Numbered from the stretch's first letter, positions 1-15,800 are shown. The stretch: DNA of 64,000 nt from Tillus elongatus (GCA_964006375.1 OZ023267.1:82586906-82650905), one strand, 5' to 3'. The notes: generated by a model from the sequence alone, not told the origin. Numbers and translations are program-made.

Positions 1-300
1 CTACCAAGTCTCGAAACAAAAGTTTGTAATTGACTGCGTCATATGCTCCCTGGACATCGACAAACATAGAACATACAAATTTTTTGACAAAGCAAACTGT
101 ATATCCGTTACTAATTTGCCAATTGCATCCATTGTACCCAGGCCGTTTCTGAACCCATACTGTGTAGAAGGCAAAAGTTGTTTTGCTTTAAGATGAAATT
201 CTACCCGTCTTTTAATCATATCCCCAAAGATTTTTAGCAGGCAGTTCAGAAGTGATATAGGTCTGTAAGAAGTAGCCAAATTTTCATTTTTCTGATATTT
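1..300 (-). pseudogene. LINE reverse transcriptase fragment (fingers/palm), runs off the window edge
   Basis: On the minus strand the translation carries the SYRPISLL motif, then KIFGDMIKRR and QYGFRNGLGTMDAIG, the usual order of the N-terminal reverse transcriptase blocks in non-LTR retrotransposons of the Jockey/RTE-like groups. The conserved block just before motif A is present (LVTDIQ), but the following LYVLCLSMSREHM does not look like a good motif A, so the copy is probably decayed. The element continues beyond position 1, so its length and integrity cannot be judged. Its upstream end meets a MITE terminus near position 310, which suggests truncation or insertion there. The family (non-LTR reverse transcriptase) is well supported; the clade is a guess. 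Confidence 0.75.
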
Positions 301-308
301 TAAAAAAT

Positions 309-752
309 ATAGACGCAGCAAGTGCGTTATGGAAGTGAATTTTCATAAAAATGTTTTTAATTACAAATATATCGCTCTAATGCGAGCAGGCATCAATTTG
401 GATACCGGTATAACCTATATAGTAGGAACAATGTACCATATTTTATCAAAATAATTATTTGGAAATGTACAAAAATGTTCCGAAAATAAACTTTAAATGT
501 TTCTGAGAAAACTGATCTCCTAGCCAATGAACTTAGGTTAATAGCAAATTGAATTATTGAAATTTGAAACATTTAATAAAAATTCGCTACCAAAACGCCC
601 TTGCCGCGTTTATACAAAAATTTTCCAAAAATAAAGTTAAATATTGGTTTCCTAACCAACAAAACTTACGTTAATAGCAAATTGAGTTATTGAAATTTGA
701 AGGATTTAATGAAAATTCGCTATCAAAACGCACTTACTGCGTCCAGATTTAT
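309..752. mobile_element. MITE with GACGCAGCAAGTGCG terminal inverted repeats
   Basis: The left end begins GACGCAGCAAGTGCGTTATG and runs into AGTGAATTTTCAT. The right end is the reverse complement (ATGAAAATTCGCT... then AACGCACTTACTGCGTCC), giving TIRs of about 35 bp with mismatches. No coding capacity. An extra partial copy of the right end sits inside (about 586-612), so the copy may be a composite. Superfamily unknown. The body (about 415-750) is shared with 7421-7605 and 8997-9215. Confidence 0.6.
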
Positions 753-824
753 TTCTTACAAACATGCATCATATTTCGATAAAAAATGCTAAAATGCAGT
801 AACGAATTTGTTCTACGAAAATTA

Positions 825-1402
825 GCTAAAAATTATAGACCGGTAAACCATAAACTTCACTAAACCTACAGCGAAAGCATCAACTTAACTAAACCGACAG
901 CCAAAGCATCAGAGAAAGGGTCTATTTAAAAATGAATTTTCTGTAAATATTTTAGTAAAATGAAGGTCAAAGACGGTTGAATCTGAAACTTAAGGGTTCG
1001 CAGAGCACTCTTCTTGCAACATTTTCTTTTCAAAATCCGTATTTGTGTCACGTTCTTTGCCTAAACATTGCCAATTTTGACCTTTTAAATCGCGAGTTTG
1101 ACGTTTTGAGGAAAACTCCAAAATTTGTTTCTTTAGCTGCCCGTAACTTTTTGTCCTTAAACTTAGAGACCTAAATTTTGGTACATGGTTCACTCTTTAT
1201 AATACAAATACGCGTATTAAATTTGGTTGCCCTCACTTTGTTATTTCCGGAGATATAATTTTTTTTAGAAAGAAAACACAAAATTTTGCGCGAAAACCTG
1301 GTCCGATTTTCCTGACCAACGAACTTATCCAAGCCACTTGCAAAAGGAAAGTACTCACCAAATTTCATCAAGATCGGTCCATTATTTTTTTAATTATCGG
1401 TA

Positions 1403-1496
<94 letters not shown>

Positions 1497-1545
1497 ACGG
1501 ATCTCCCCATTAGTGATTTTTTTAAGAAAATTCACTAAAAAAGAA
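825..1545 (+). repeat. Dispersed TA-bearing repeat, copy 1
   Basis: Shares its order of blocks with copies at 1680, 9570, 28854 and elsewhere: AAAGCATCAGAGAAAGGGTC, then GCCAACGAACTTATCCAAG-like sequence, then ATCGGTCCATTATTTTTT, a (TA)n tract (about 1404-1492), GGGATCTCCCCATTAGTGA-like sequence, and a terminal hairpin of TTAGTGAATTTT with its complement. It has no convincing ORF; the long open frames across the TA tract are Tyr-Ile repeats from the microsatellite. Confidence 0.7.
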
Positions 1546-1679
1546 ATCTTGAATCACCAACGACTTATGGGCCATCCTGTAATTGTAGAAATATTTTTTT
1601 AAGAGGTAGCTCAAGACACCCTATAATTAATGTATACAATTTTTTTTCGTATCGTGCATAATAACGGATATATTGAATT

Positions 1680-2256
1680 TTAAAGATTTTTTACGAAAAT
1701 TCGACAAAAATGATATACCATTAACATAAACTCTATAGCCAACACTCCTGCCAAATCATCAGAGAAAGGGTCTATTTGAAATGCATTTTCTGGGAATATT
1801 TTAGTAAAATGAAGGACAATGACGATTGAAACTAAGACTTCATGCTTTGTAAAACATTCTTCTTGAGACATTTTCCTTCCATAGCTCATATTAGTTTCAG
1901 GTTCATTGCCTAAATATTACCCATTTTGACGTTTTAAATCGCGACTTTGACGTTTTGAGGAAAACTCAAATATATATTTTCTTTAAATGCCTGTAACTTT
2001 TTCGTCCTTTAACCTACAAATTTTGGTAGGTGACTTACATATAATGATGTAAACCCGCGTACCAAATTTGGTTGCCCTTGTTTTGTTAATTCCGGAGATA
2101 TAATTTTTTTTCGGAAGAAAACACAAAATTTTCCGGGAAAACCTCGGCGGATTTTCCTGGCTAACGAACTTATCCAAGCCACTTGCGAAAGGAAGGTACT
2201 CACTAAGTTTTATCAAAATCGGTCCATTATTTTTTTAGTTATAGGTGTGACACATA

Positions 2257-2340
<84 letters not shown>

Positions 2341-2466
2341 GAAACCCACCTCGGATTTGGGTTCCAGGGGTCCTAAATAGCGCTCATTTGAAGAAATTTT
2401 TTCAAAATTCAAAAGTCGGGATCTCCTCATTAGTGAATTTTTTTTAAAGAAAATTCACTAAAAGTA
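1680..2466 (+). repeat. Dispersed TA-bearing repeat, copy 2
   Basis: Same block order as copy 1, with (TA)n at about 2261-2334 followed by the conserved block around GGGTTCCAGGGGTCCTAAAT and the terminal hairpin ATTAGTGAATTTTT...AAAATTCACTAA. It stands in direct orientation to copy 1, so this part of the window looks like a head-to-tail cluster. Confidence 0.7.
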
Positions 2467-2489
2467 ACCATATTATTGTTTCTTTAGGG

Positions 2490-2638
2490 TCCTCTACATA
2501 AACATATAAAAATTGAAACTGACCCCGGATATGGGTTCTAGGGGTCCTAGATCGCGCTCATTTGAAGAATTTTTTTCAAAATTGAAAAGTCAGGATCTCC
2601 CCATTAGTGAATTTTTTCTAGGAAAATTCACTAAAAAA
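2490..2638 (+). repeat. Dispersed TA-bearing repeat, 3' end only
   Basis: Contains only the downstream third of the family: AAATTGAAACTGACCCCGGA, GGGTTCTAGGGGTCCTAGAT, and the hairpin ATTAGTGAATTTTTTCTAGG with AAAATTCACTAA. There is no TA tract. It directly follows copy 2 and precedes another copy. Confidence 0.65.
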
Positions 2639-2962
2639 AGTCTGGGTGGACCAAGTGCTTTATGGTAGTGAATTTTCATAGAAATAATCTGGCAACAAAT
2701 ATTTTTCCTAACTTTTTTCTTTCAACATATAAATATAAATTTTTGTATGTAGTTTCCTTTTAATATCGTAAAGTTACGTACCAAATTTGTTTACCATAGC
2801 TTTTATGTTTTTTGAGAAAAACATTTTGTCCGAAAGAAAACCCAAAATTTTCCCGGAAAACCTGCTTCGATTTTCCTGGCTAACTTACAAAAGGAAGGTA
2901 CATACTAAATTTTATCAAAATCGGTCCATTATTTTTTGAGTTATCGGTGTGATACATATATA

Positions 2963-5871
<2,909 letters not shown>

Positions 5872-5995
5872 TGAAACTGACCCCGGATATGGGTTCTAGG
5901 GGGTCCTAGATCGCGCTCACTTAAAGAAATTTTTACAAAATTCAAAAGTCGGGATCTCCCCATTAGTGGATTTTTTCTAAGAAAATTCACTAATA

Positions 5996-6560
5996 AAGAT
6001 GTTTTCTAATTCTGCTTGAGGCGAGATTTCAATGTCTGAACTAGTTTACAATCAATTTCTACCAAATGTAACTTGGTAATGTAACCAGAAGTAATTAAGT
6101 TTCTAAACGGCGCCAACTGATGCCTAATAGATCAGTAGGCAAAAAATATTAAAGCTAATTAGTTATAGACAACCTTCTAGTAACTCAATCGTTTTGACAA
6201 AGTACATTGGATACCATCATCAAACAATATTCTAAATAGGTTGGCGCACAGTTCTTTAAGCAGATGTTAGGGCAACAGGAATCTCTTTAAAAGCAGATGG
6301 TCCATGTCTAACGAATGGTTAACCTTTACAGACCATACATCTGTACAAGTTATGGCCAATATAACACATCTTCTACCTTTGTAAATGTTTATCGTGTTCT
6401 TGACAGTGCCTGGTTACGCTATTATTCATAACAACTGTTCACTAATAAAAGCGAAGTTCAAACACCACACTAGCTCATCTGTTCTAAGAAACATGCCGTA
6501 TTTATTTCTCAAGAAACTCATGTGATTTCGAGGAAGACTAAGTGTAAATTAAAAAAAATT
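5996..6560. other. No recognisable feature
   Basis: AT-rich sequence with no ORF, RNA or repeat structure that I can support. Confidence 0.5.
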
Positions 6561-7092
6561 CGGGACGCAGCAAGTGCGTTATGGTAGTAAATTTTTATTA
6601 AATGCTTCAATTTTGAATAACTCAATTTTCTATAAACTTAGAAAGTTTAATTTTGGTATGTAGTAAGGTCTTTCCTAAGGCAACATATACACCAAATTTC
6701 ATTTAAATACCTTTGTAATTTTTGGAAAAAAAATTTTGCGAAAGAAAAATCAAAATTTGAATAACTCAATTTTTTATAAACTTAGAAAGTTGAATTTTGA
6801 TACGTAGTAAGGTCTCTCCCAGGGCAACATACCCTTTAAATTTTATTAAAACAGCTTTGTAATTTTCGGGGAAATTTTTTTTCCCAGAAAAGCCTTTCCG
6901 ATTTTCCTGGCTGACGAACTCATCCAAGCCATTAATAAAAGAAAGGCACTTGCCGAGTTTCATTGAAATCGCTTAATTAATTTTTGAGTTATCGCATGGA
7001 TATTATATTATATTTGAAAAAATTTGTGCAAAGTCTCACCAATCGATACCTCTCTATTAGCGAATTTTTTAAAATAAAAATTCACTAATAAA
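6561..7092 (+). repeat. Dispersed TA-bearing repeat, divergent copy without the TA tract
   Basis: Begins GGACGCAGCAAGTGCGTTAT and ends in the hairpin TTAGCGAATTTTTT...AAAATTCACTAATA. It carries the CTGACGAACTCATCCAAGCC block, but the microsatellite is reduced to a short ATATTATATTATATT. Positions ~6608-6755 and ~6757-6880 are an internal direct duplication of about 150 bp. Confidence 0.65.
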
Positions 7093-8110
7093 ACAAACCA
7101 AACAGTATATCCCTCGTGCTTTAAGTAACCTTATTATGACAAGCAGATACACCATTTTAACATTTTAAATAAAGTGGTTGAAGTATTTTACATAATATGT
7201 TGATAATTAATTAATTTATAGAATATAACATGATCATTTTCAAACAGTCTCCCAGTATACAACACAATATTACTCCTCACTCAATAAATTCACTTTTTTC
7301 ATTCTGCTTTATCAAAACTACATTTAGTAAATTTTAATTTTACACTACAATAACGACTTGTTAATGCATTCTCCAGAGCACACAAAAGCACAGAAACGAG
7401 ATAAGGTTATGAGCAAAATATATAGTAGAAACAATGAGCCATATTTTATCAAAATAACTTATTGTTTGAAAATGTACAAAAATTTTCCGACAATATACCT
7501 TAAACGTTGGTTTTCTAACCAACAAATCTTAGGTTAATAGCAAATTGAGTTATTGAAATTTGAAGCATTTAATGAAAATTTGCTACCAAAACGCACTTAC
7601 TGTTTGAAAAAAAATTGTAGGGATCACCAACGATCGACTTGTGGGCCAGCCGGTGATTGTCAAAATAATTTTATAAGATGCAGCTCAACACACCCTATAA
7701 TTAACTTATACAGTTTTTTCTCGTCTCTTGTATAATAATAATTATATTCAGCTTTACCGTAGAAACGCGTCACCCTGTATAATATCAGCCCTTTTGTAAA
7801 ACTTCGATCCTTTATATTTATTTATTTATTCAATATGCAAATACACAGTTAAAAACCATTTACGTATATATGTGTTGATAAAATATAACAAACACTGTTT
7901 AATCCACCCACTACATTAATAAAGGAATAATTTGTATATAAAAATTTCCCAAATGACACAAATAATTCGTCCACTCAAACAAATAAAAAACATAATATAA
8001 ACGATCTAATATCATACGGCATACGGTAAATGTCAGTTACAGACCTGCGCAATAATAATCATATGTTACGTTACCATGACAACCACAACTAGATCTCATA
8101 TAAACTATTC
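7093..8110. other. Mostly featureless; contains a MITE fragment at 7421-7605
   Basis: Positions 7421-7605 match the body and right terminus of the 309-752 MITE (AACAATGAGCCATATTTTAT through GCTACCAAAACGCACTTACT). The rest is AT-rich and shows nothing I can support. Confidence 0.5.
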
Positions 8111-8673
<563 letters not shown>

Positions 8674-8996
8674 TCTAGGTACTGTATGTCTCTTTAAAAG
8701 AAATTATTACAAATTTCATTGAAGTTACAAAAGCTTTCCAGAACAAAACTTAATTAATAATCGGAAAATAAATGTATCTGCCAAATTATAACCGTGGCAG
8801 GTATTTGTCCACATTAATCACCTGCATTATTTCGTTTTAGTCAACCTAATCGAACCGGTTTTTCCAACAACAAAAAAGTTTTTTTTTTAAACAAATTCAC
8901 TATTACTGAATTTTCTTCATAAGAATTCACTAATATATAAGATAATATTAAGAACAAGAATGTCTGCTGAAAATTATAATTTCAGACTCAACGGTG
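8674..8996. other. No recognisable feature beyond a short terminal hairpin remnant
   Basis: About 8890-8935 repeats the AAATTCACTATTACTGAATT hairpin pattern of the neighbouring repeats. Nothing else is recognisable. Confidence 0.4.
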
Positions 8997-9215
8997 ACAA
9001 CCTATATAGTAGAAACAATGTACCATATTTTATCAATATAACTTATTGTTGAAAATGTACAAAAAATTTCCGAAAATAAACTTTAAATGTTTCTGAGAAA
9101 ACTGTTTTTTTAGCCAACAAACCTTAGGCTAATAGCAAATTGAGTTATTGAAATTTGAAGCATTTAATGACAATTCGCTACCTAAACGCACTTACTGCGT
9201 CTCGATTTTTCTTCT
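8997..9215 (+). repeat. MITE fragment related to 309-752
   Basis: Carries the AATGTACCATATTTTATCA block and ends GCTACCTAAACGCACTTACT then GCGTC, the right TIR of the 309-752 family. The left TIR is missing. Confidence 0.55.
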
Positions 9216-9569
9216 TAGAAATATGCACCATATTTCGATAAAAAATTAAAAATGCAATAATGTAAGGGTGTGCGAAAAAAAAATTGCAAGTATCACCAAC
9301 GACTTATGAGCCACTCTGTGTTTGTCAAAATAATTTTATAAGATGCAGCTCAAGACGCCCTATAATTAACGTATAAAACTTTTTCTCGTATCTTGTATTT
9401 TAACAATTATATTTAGCTTTACCGTAGAAATGCGTCACCTGTATGAGGTAAACAGATAAAAACTGAAACTAAACCCGGATATGGATTCTAGGGGGCCTAG
9501 TTTGCGCTCATTTGAAGAAATCTTTTTAGGATTCAAAAGTGGCGGTCTCCTCTATAACGAATTTTTTCT

Positions 9570-10152
9570 ACGAAAATTAGCTAAAAATTATAGACCGTTA
9601 AACCATTAACTTAACTAAAACTACCGCCAAAGCATCAGAGAAAGGGTCTATTTGAAATGAAATTTCTGGAAATATTTTAGTAAAATGAAGGACAATGTCG
9701 GTTGAAGCTGAAACTTAACGGTTGGCAGAACACTCTCCTTGCGACATTTTGTTTACATAATCCGTATTTGTTTCAGGTTTTTTTGCCTAAATGTTGCCAA
9801 TTTTGACGTTTCAAATCGCGACTTTGACGTTTTGAGGAAACCCCTTTTTTTTTTCTTTAAATGCCCATAACTTTTTTGTCTTTAATCTTACAGACCTAAA
9901 TTTTGGTACATTGCTTACTCTTTATATTACAAACTTATACCAAATTTGGTTGCCCTTACTTTGTTATATCCGGAGATATAATTTTTTGCGAAAGAAAACA
10001 CAAAATTGTCCGGGAAAACCTGGACCGTCTTCCGGCTAACAAACTTATCCAAGCCACTTACAAAAGGAACGTACTCAGAAAATTTGATCAAAATCGGCCC
10101 ATTATGTTTTGAGTTATCGGTGTGACACATACTTACATACATTCATACATAC

Positions 10153-10231
<79 letters not shown>

Positions 10232-10364
10232 CACATAAAAATTGAAACTGACCCCGGATATGGGTTCTAGGGGGTCTAGTTCGCGCTTATTTGAAGAAAT
10301 TTTTTTCAAAATTCAAAAGGCGGGATCCCATTAGTGAATTTTTTTAAAGAAAACTCACTAATAA
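9570..10364 (+). repeat. Dispersed TA-bearing repeat, long copy
   Basis: One of the longest copies. AAAGCATCAGAGAAAGGGTC is near 9630, GCTAACAAACTTATCCAAGC near 10035, the TA tract at about 10157-10227, AACTGACCCCGGATATGGGT near 10247, and the hairpin end near 10335-10362. Collinear with copy 1. Confidence 0.7.
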
Positions 10365-11349
10365 CAAGCGTTCAAGAAATATAATACGCTGTCACACAAG
10401 TGCCTAAAACCAAACAAGAATTCATTGTTTACGTTTTAATAACGGATAAAATGATGAGTCAATCTGTTGTAAAACAGTGAATCATATTAACAGGCTGCAG
10501 CGGAACAGATAGCATATACAATTAAAGTACTTTACCAAACACAGATAACGGAATCTACGGCTTCTACGTCGAAATAATCAATAACTTCCTGGATAAGATA
10601 ACGCCCACTTTTATTCTTAGCATATTTTAGCACCCATATACGTTATGCAAGTTGCTTCATTTGATTTGAACAAACCCCATTTTATGTTTAGGTGCAATGC
10701 TGTCAGTGCTAATAAAAAATGTAGTTTAGGTTAAAGCCTTAAGTTTGGTATTAATCGATGTCTTTTAAAATTAGTATACAAAAATGTATCTGTCTGACAT
10801 AAAATTTGTTAACCAAATACAATAACTATACTCCCGAAAGCCCAAATTTGCATTGCTAACAAACCCTGTGAACATAGCCAATAAAAAAAGGTTTCTCTAT
10901 GATCCGACAGAGTACCTAATGTTACTTCTGTAGTCGTCAATAGTTGTATCTTATGTTCGTGCCTACCTATTTCAGACACTTGTAAGTAGATAAGCCCTTA
11001 AATAACTTTAAGTACAGACCATTCTAGTCGACAGAGGTCGGCTACATCTCTGTTCTCCTTTCTTCCATAAATAGGTAAATATGTAAGTAGGCTTAAATCT
11101 TGTTCCCTTTCCTGTTTTCCTCATCCTGGATCCAGAAGTCACTCTTTGTTTTTTTTTTCTATGGCGTCCCATGCTTCGTGCTCCGATGGAAAACTTGCGG
11201 CTGGCAATTCCTTATTAGTCTGTCACCTGTCATTCTGCTAATATATTCGTTTCATTCTTGTTTTTAGGTATAATTAGAATACCCATTCGTTTATATTATA
11301 TCTTATATAATCCTCTTATATTTTCACGTCACTCTCTATCTAGCAGTGT
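10365..11349. other. No recognisable feature
   Basis: AT-rich, with no ORF or repeat that I can assign. Confidence 0.5.
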
Positions 11350-11935
11350 TTCTCTTTATCAGAGGTCCATTTCCACGACTATAGGCAATCACAGACACCA
11401 GCAAGCAGTTTCACATCACTATCCTGAAAATTTCGCACAACCCCTGCCTTTCTGTAAGAAGGGTAGGAACCTTTATCTTTCCCAACATCGCATGGTACAC
11501 GGGAACGGCGGTTTTACGCCCCGTTCAGAAGCACCTTGGTTGATGTTAATGTTACAGTACTTATGTGCTGAAAAAGTAAAATGTCAGAAATAGATAAGAA
11601 ATAGATACCATGTCATCTGCTTCTGAGCGGTGGATCAACGAGAGAGAATGGGGTAAGATAAGGTTTCAGAACATATTTTGGGACTTATTTTATTTTTCTG
11701 TTGTGATACTTATTTTAACGTTTTTAATCTTTCAGAGCATATACAAGTTTATAAACTTAGGTGCTCTGTCTCTTTCTTTTGCATTTTATACTTAGATAAC
11801 AGTTTTTTAGTGTTTGTAAATTGATGAATATTAAAATAAATTGATAAAATTGATTTCCTACTGGGAGTCTAACCCAAAACCCTTGATTTCAGAGGCACAC
11901 GTTCTTACTACTGGACCATCGAAAATATAGCGCAA
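11350..11935 (-). mobile_element. tRNA-derived SINE copy, split
   Basis: Positions ~11360-11595 match the body of the SINE at 30178-30532 (CCCAACATCGCATGG and TTACGCCCC blocks). Positions ~11860-11935 match its tRNA-like head (AGAGGCACACGTTCTTAC). About 260 bp of unrelated sequence separates them, so the copy was interrupted or rearranged. Confidence 0.55.
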
Positions 11936-11967
11936 TAATTACTTTACTAAAACCGAAATCGCCTAGT

Positions 11968-13335
11968 AGTAGTAGTAGTAGCAGTGGTGGGGAGGCCAAC
12001 GCCAAGAAAGTAGGCCACAATGGGCCCTTTTTGCCAACCCCAGAAACCCAGCAACCATGCTCTACTCTTCCTCGGTTCCGTAGCCAAACCGCCTCGACCT
12101 CGAGCTGAAGGCCGTCTTCAATTGGACGGTACTTACCTGATTCCTCTGCAGAGTCCTCGATCCGAACAATTCTGCTCGAAGACTCCCAAAAGCCTCGCAA
12201 TTACACAGGTAGTGGTAGGACGTTTCTTCATCCTCGCCGCATTCCTGGCAAATGGGATCCCTCTCTACGCCTATCAATGTGAGGTGTCTTCTAAGGGCGC
12301 ACTGGCCTGTCAGCACCACAAGGATGCGGCGAAGCGTAGGTCGACTCATTCTGAGTAGCCAGACAGCTTTTATCTCTGTCAGGCCCCACCCTCGCCTGCC
12401 TGCAGCCACCAACCGACCCCCAGTGCATCTCCATTGCTACCTTGGTCCACCTGTCTAAGGCGACAAAGACTGTCTTCCTACTTATGCCTATCGCAAGCTC
12501 CGGGCCACAGAACAGCCGCCAGGAACCGAGTCTTGCGAGATTATTCGCCACTCATTCCCCGCTACGCCACAGTGTCCCGGAACCCACACAAGTTGCACCT
12601 CCTTCGCCATGGATAGTCCTCTGAGGGCGTCAGCGCACTCCTGAACCAGTGTTGACCTGATTATGGCCGCGCAGACTGCCCGGAGGACCGCCTGGCTATC
12701 CGAGCAGATGTACACACATTTCTCGGGACTCCTCTTCACATCCTGTCTATTGGCCACAGACAGGATAGCATACACCTGTGTTTCGAATGGCGTGGTATAT
12801 GCGCCAAGAGCATAGCTCTCGCGCACGCCCAGGCCCTCGATGTATATTCCTGCCCCGGAGGATTGTTGGTACTCCAGCCGCGATCCGTCGGTGAAACAGA
12901 CCAGGCTTGCGGGCTGGAACGCAACCTCATTTTCCCTCCACTGATCCCTACTGGGGATATTGAGGGTGTATGGCTTAGTCAACCTAATATCGTCCTCGGC
13001 ATCCCGCACCTTTATGGCGGAAATCGTAATTTCCTTTTCCACCTCCTTGGCGACTCTTGCATGGCCTATTACTGCTCCCTCTCCGCACCAGTTTCCTGAG
13101 TCCCGCATTCTAAGATGCGACGCCATAGCCGCCCTTCTGATACAGATGGGAAGCGGTGGCAGCATCAACAGGACCTCTAGCGCGGCTGAGGGTGTCGTCC
13201 TGTGATACCCAGGATTGCCAGCCTTTGGAGTTTGGCCAGCTTCCTGCTGGTAGTTTAGTTCACACAACACCACCAGATCAACGACCCATAGAGGATTCTC
13301 GGCCTGACGATCGCAGTATAGATCCTTAACAAAGC
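11968..13335 (-). pseudogene. LINE 3' half: RT C-terminus, RNase H and zinc knuckle (I/LOA-like), frameshifted
   Basis: Reading on the minus strand, an RT C-terminal segment (IVRPRILYG, then RKLAKLQRLAILGITG) leads into PSAALEVLLMLPPL. This is followed by an RNase H domain with CFTDGSRLE, ETQVYAILSV, ICSDSQAVL and WVPGHCGVAGNE, and then a terminal CxxC...HxxxxC knuckle (ICQECGEDEETSYHYLCNC). RNase H plus knuckle in this order is typical of I/LOA-type LINEs. At least three frame changes separate the parts. The 3' end is near a (TAG)n run at about 11968-11985. The upstream end abuts the DIRS element, so the copy is truncated. Confidence 0.8.
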
Positions 13336-13672
13336 AATTAAGGATCAACTAGACACCTGCATCCCCGACAAGCTGCTGTTCGGGTCAGATCTCGGAAAAA
13401 AAATAAAACTAGCAAAAACTTTGGAAACTGCCAGCAAGGACCTAAAATTGATCAAAGCATTACCTCCGGCCACCAGACAGTTTCCCAGATTCGGCGGGGG
13501 CATACGAACAAGGACGCCAACCACCTCCAAGGCTGCGTCCCTTTTAAACTGCCGTCGCCCGACCCGTCAAGTGGGCCAGACGAGGTCATTCCAGGGCAAG
13601 CCCAGATCCCAAACCTGGGAACCCAAGAACCGAGTTTCCCGAAGCAGGGAGCGACACCATGCGAGGACCTAA
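13336..13672 (+). pseudogene. DIRS gag-like C-terminus
   Basis: The frame reads DQLDTCIPDKLLFG, KLAKTLETASKDLKLIKALP and RPTRQVG, a basic C-terminal tail of the kind seen before the DIRS RT. The N-terminus is missing at the LINE junction and a stop near 13407 interrupts it. There are no catalytic motifs. The assignment rests largely on the position upstream of a DIRS RT. Confidence 0.5.
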
Positions 13673-13719
13673 CCCTGGTAAGTATCCCTACCCGCTACGC
13701 TGGGCACCTTGGTTTTTTT

Positions 13720-15329
13720 GCTGAAGAATGGGTACAAGCTACCACCAACCCAGTACTTTTGGACTGGGTCCAAGGCTACAGGCTCCCTTTCCACACCACA
13801 CCATTTCAGCCACATGCGCCAAAATCCCGGGTCTTTTCTGTCACAGAAACACAACAACTGTCGCTAGAAATTCAACATCTGCTTATTATAGGCGCAGTAG
13901 AGAGGTGTAACTCTCTCCCGTCTCAATACATTTCTCGAATATTCCTCGCTGATAAATCCAATGGCCAAAAACGATTCATTCTGAACACTAACCATCTAAA
14001 TGCGTATATAGCCGCTCCCTACTTTGAAATGTGGGACACTCGAACCGCAATGCGACTTATCCACCATGGCTGCCATGCCGCAACCATCGACCTAAAGGAA
14101 GCATAATATCTGCTCCCCATTCACTCAGCCGATCGAAAATTTCTGCGGTTTTCTTCCGCAGGAACTCTATACGAGTTAACTTGCCTTCCCTTTGGATTGG
14201 CGTCTGCTCCTTATACCTTTACCAAACTCATGAAACCAATAGTGCGTATTTTACGTTCTAAAGGCATTTCCTGCGTGGATTACTTCGATGATTTCTTACT
14301 GCTAGGTGGCTCCAGCGTATAGTCGTCTCGTCGCTACGACAATTCGCACCCTGGAATCCGTTGGCTTTTTAATCAATTCTGAGAAGAGTGTACTGTCTCC
14401 AAATACCACGTGGAAATTCCTGGGGTTCACATTCAACTCCCTCCGAATGACGCTTGAACTTCCAGACGACAAGCGTCAGCGAATTCTCAACTGGATACAC
14501 TATTTCCAACATCATAACTCATGCAAAATTAAGAAATCTGCACAGTTCACTGGCATTCTCACTTCAGCTTGTCCAGCGGTAAAATACGGATGGCTTTATT
14601 CAAAGACCTTTGAGCGCGAGAAGCACTTAGCCTTATCACACACCTCAAACAATTACGAGGCCATAATGACCCTGAACTCAGAAGTGTATTCTGATCTGAA
14701 CTGGTGGAGCAACAACATCCATAGGTCCTCTAATCCTCTAAAGACTGACACCTTCGACGATACACGGATGCTAGTCTCTCTGGCTGGGGCGCTTTTTGCA
14801 ATGGCAAAAGTACAAACGGCTGGTGGACCGTTTCGCAGAAAGACCATCACATCAATGTCTCAGAGCTTCAAGCCATCTTCTACGGCCTGCAGTGTTTCGC
14901 TGCACCTCTAACCAATGTCAGTATCCTCATCCGAACGGATAACACTACAGCGTTATCATACATCAACAGGATGGGGAGTGTTCGTTTTCCCATCTTAAAT
15001 CGCCTGTCACGAACTATCTGGCAATGGTCGTAAAACCAAAACCGAAACTTCTTCTCTTCGCCTCATTCGTCAGCTCGGCAGATAACCGAGAGGCAGACGA
15101 AGCCTCTCGCGTCTTGCCTGCCGATACTGAATGGTGCCTAGGTAGGGCCGCATTCAATAGCATCGTGGCGAAGTTTGGTCCACCAGAAATTGACCTGTTC
15201 GCGTCATCCGCCACTCACAAGTGCCGAGGGTATATTTCTTGGAGAAAGGACCCCGGGGCGGAGACAGTGGATGCCTTCACAGTCCCTCGGAACCACTTTT
15301 TCTTCTATGCTTTCCACCATTCTCCCTAA
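13720..15329 (+). pseudogene. DIRS reverse transcriptase and RNase H, broken
   Basis: The RT fingers contain FLADKSNGQKRFILN. Motif A is ATIDLKEA, immediately followed by an in-frame TAA at 14104-14106. Motif B is LPFGLASAPYTFTKLM (about 14185-14235) and motif C is CVDYFDDFLLLG (about 14270-14310). A frame change near 14320 leads into GFLINSEKSVLSPNTTWKFL. RNase H-like sequence follows around 14770-15010 with ILIRTDNTTALSYIN, after another frame change. The frame at 15024-15329 carries the DIRS-typical DNREADEASR and PPEIDLFASSATHKC. At least one stop and three frameshifts make it inactive. Confidence 0.85.
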
Positions 15330-15507
15330 TATTGCGATCATTACAAAAACTTTGTCACGATAACGCAACGGGTATCCTCGTGGTCCCGTTCTGGCAGGGA
15401 CAACCCTGGTACCCTATCTTTAGTAAGCTAACCGTGGGCGAACCACTCTTCTTCCCACCTGCGGCTGAGCTCTTATTCTCTCCTTTCAGCACCAAGGAGC
15501 ACCCCCT

Positions 15508-15789
15508 ATGGGCCAACCTTACCCTCGTAGCCGCGAAATTATCAGGGAAGCGCTTCACCGCCAAGGAATTCCACCCAGCTCTGCGGCTACCATGATAAGC
15601 TCTCTGACACCCTCCACCATCACTCAATATAATGCCACATTCAAGTTGTGGTGGCAATTTTGTGACCAGGAACAAATTTCACCCTTTTCAGGCGAAATCT
15701 CTCACATACTGGGGTTTTTCCAACACTTATTGGACTCGACCAGTAATGCGTATGGCTCTTTTATGTCTTTAAACTTATATGACAGGTGA
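15508..15789 (+). pseudogene. DIRS tyrosine recombinase, N-terminal (core-binding) part only
   Basis: The segment SSLTPSTITQYNATFKLWWQ with FSGEISHILGFFQHLLDS matches the SAM-like core-binding domain at the start of DIRS tyrosine recombinases. The catalytic half (R-H-R-Y) is not seen downstream in any frame, so the enzyme is truncated. What follows at 15780-16080 is not recognisable. Confidence 0.75.
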
Positions 15790-15800
15790 ATCTAGGCACG

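Larger units (their letters stand above)
13336..15800 (+). mobile_element. DIRS-type tyrosine-recombinase retrotransposon, decayed and truncated
   Basis: The order gag tail, reverse transcriptase, RNase H, tyrosine recombinase N-terminus is that of DIRS elements. Both ends are missing: the gag start lies beyond the LINE junction near 13335, and the recombinase catalytic half is absent after about 15790. I found no split direct or inverted terminal repeats. It is convergent in layout with the minus-strand LINE next to it. Confidence 0.8.

Noticed and set aside
1338..1538. Long Tyr-Ile repeat ORFs across (TA)n tracts (also at 2239, 5648, 20372, 28113, 29057, 32156, 56659, 63625)
   Set aside because: They are translations of microsatellite DNA in both strands and all frames, with no real protein.
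11889..12200. 103-aa minus-strand ORF near the LINE tail
   Set aside because: It overlaps the LINE C-terminal region in a different frame and includes a (TAG)n-derived Leu run.
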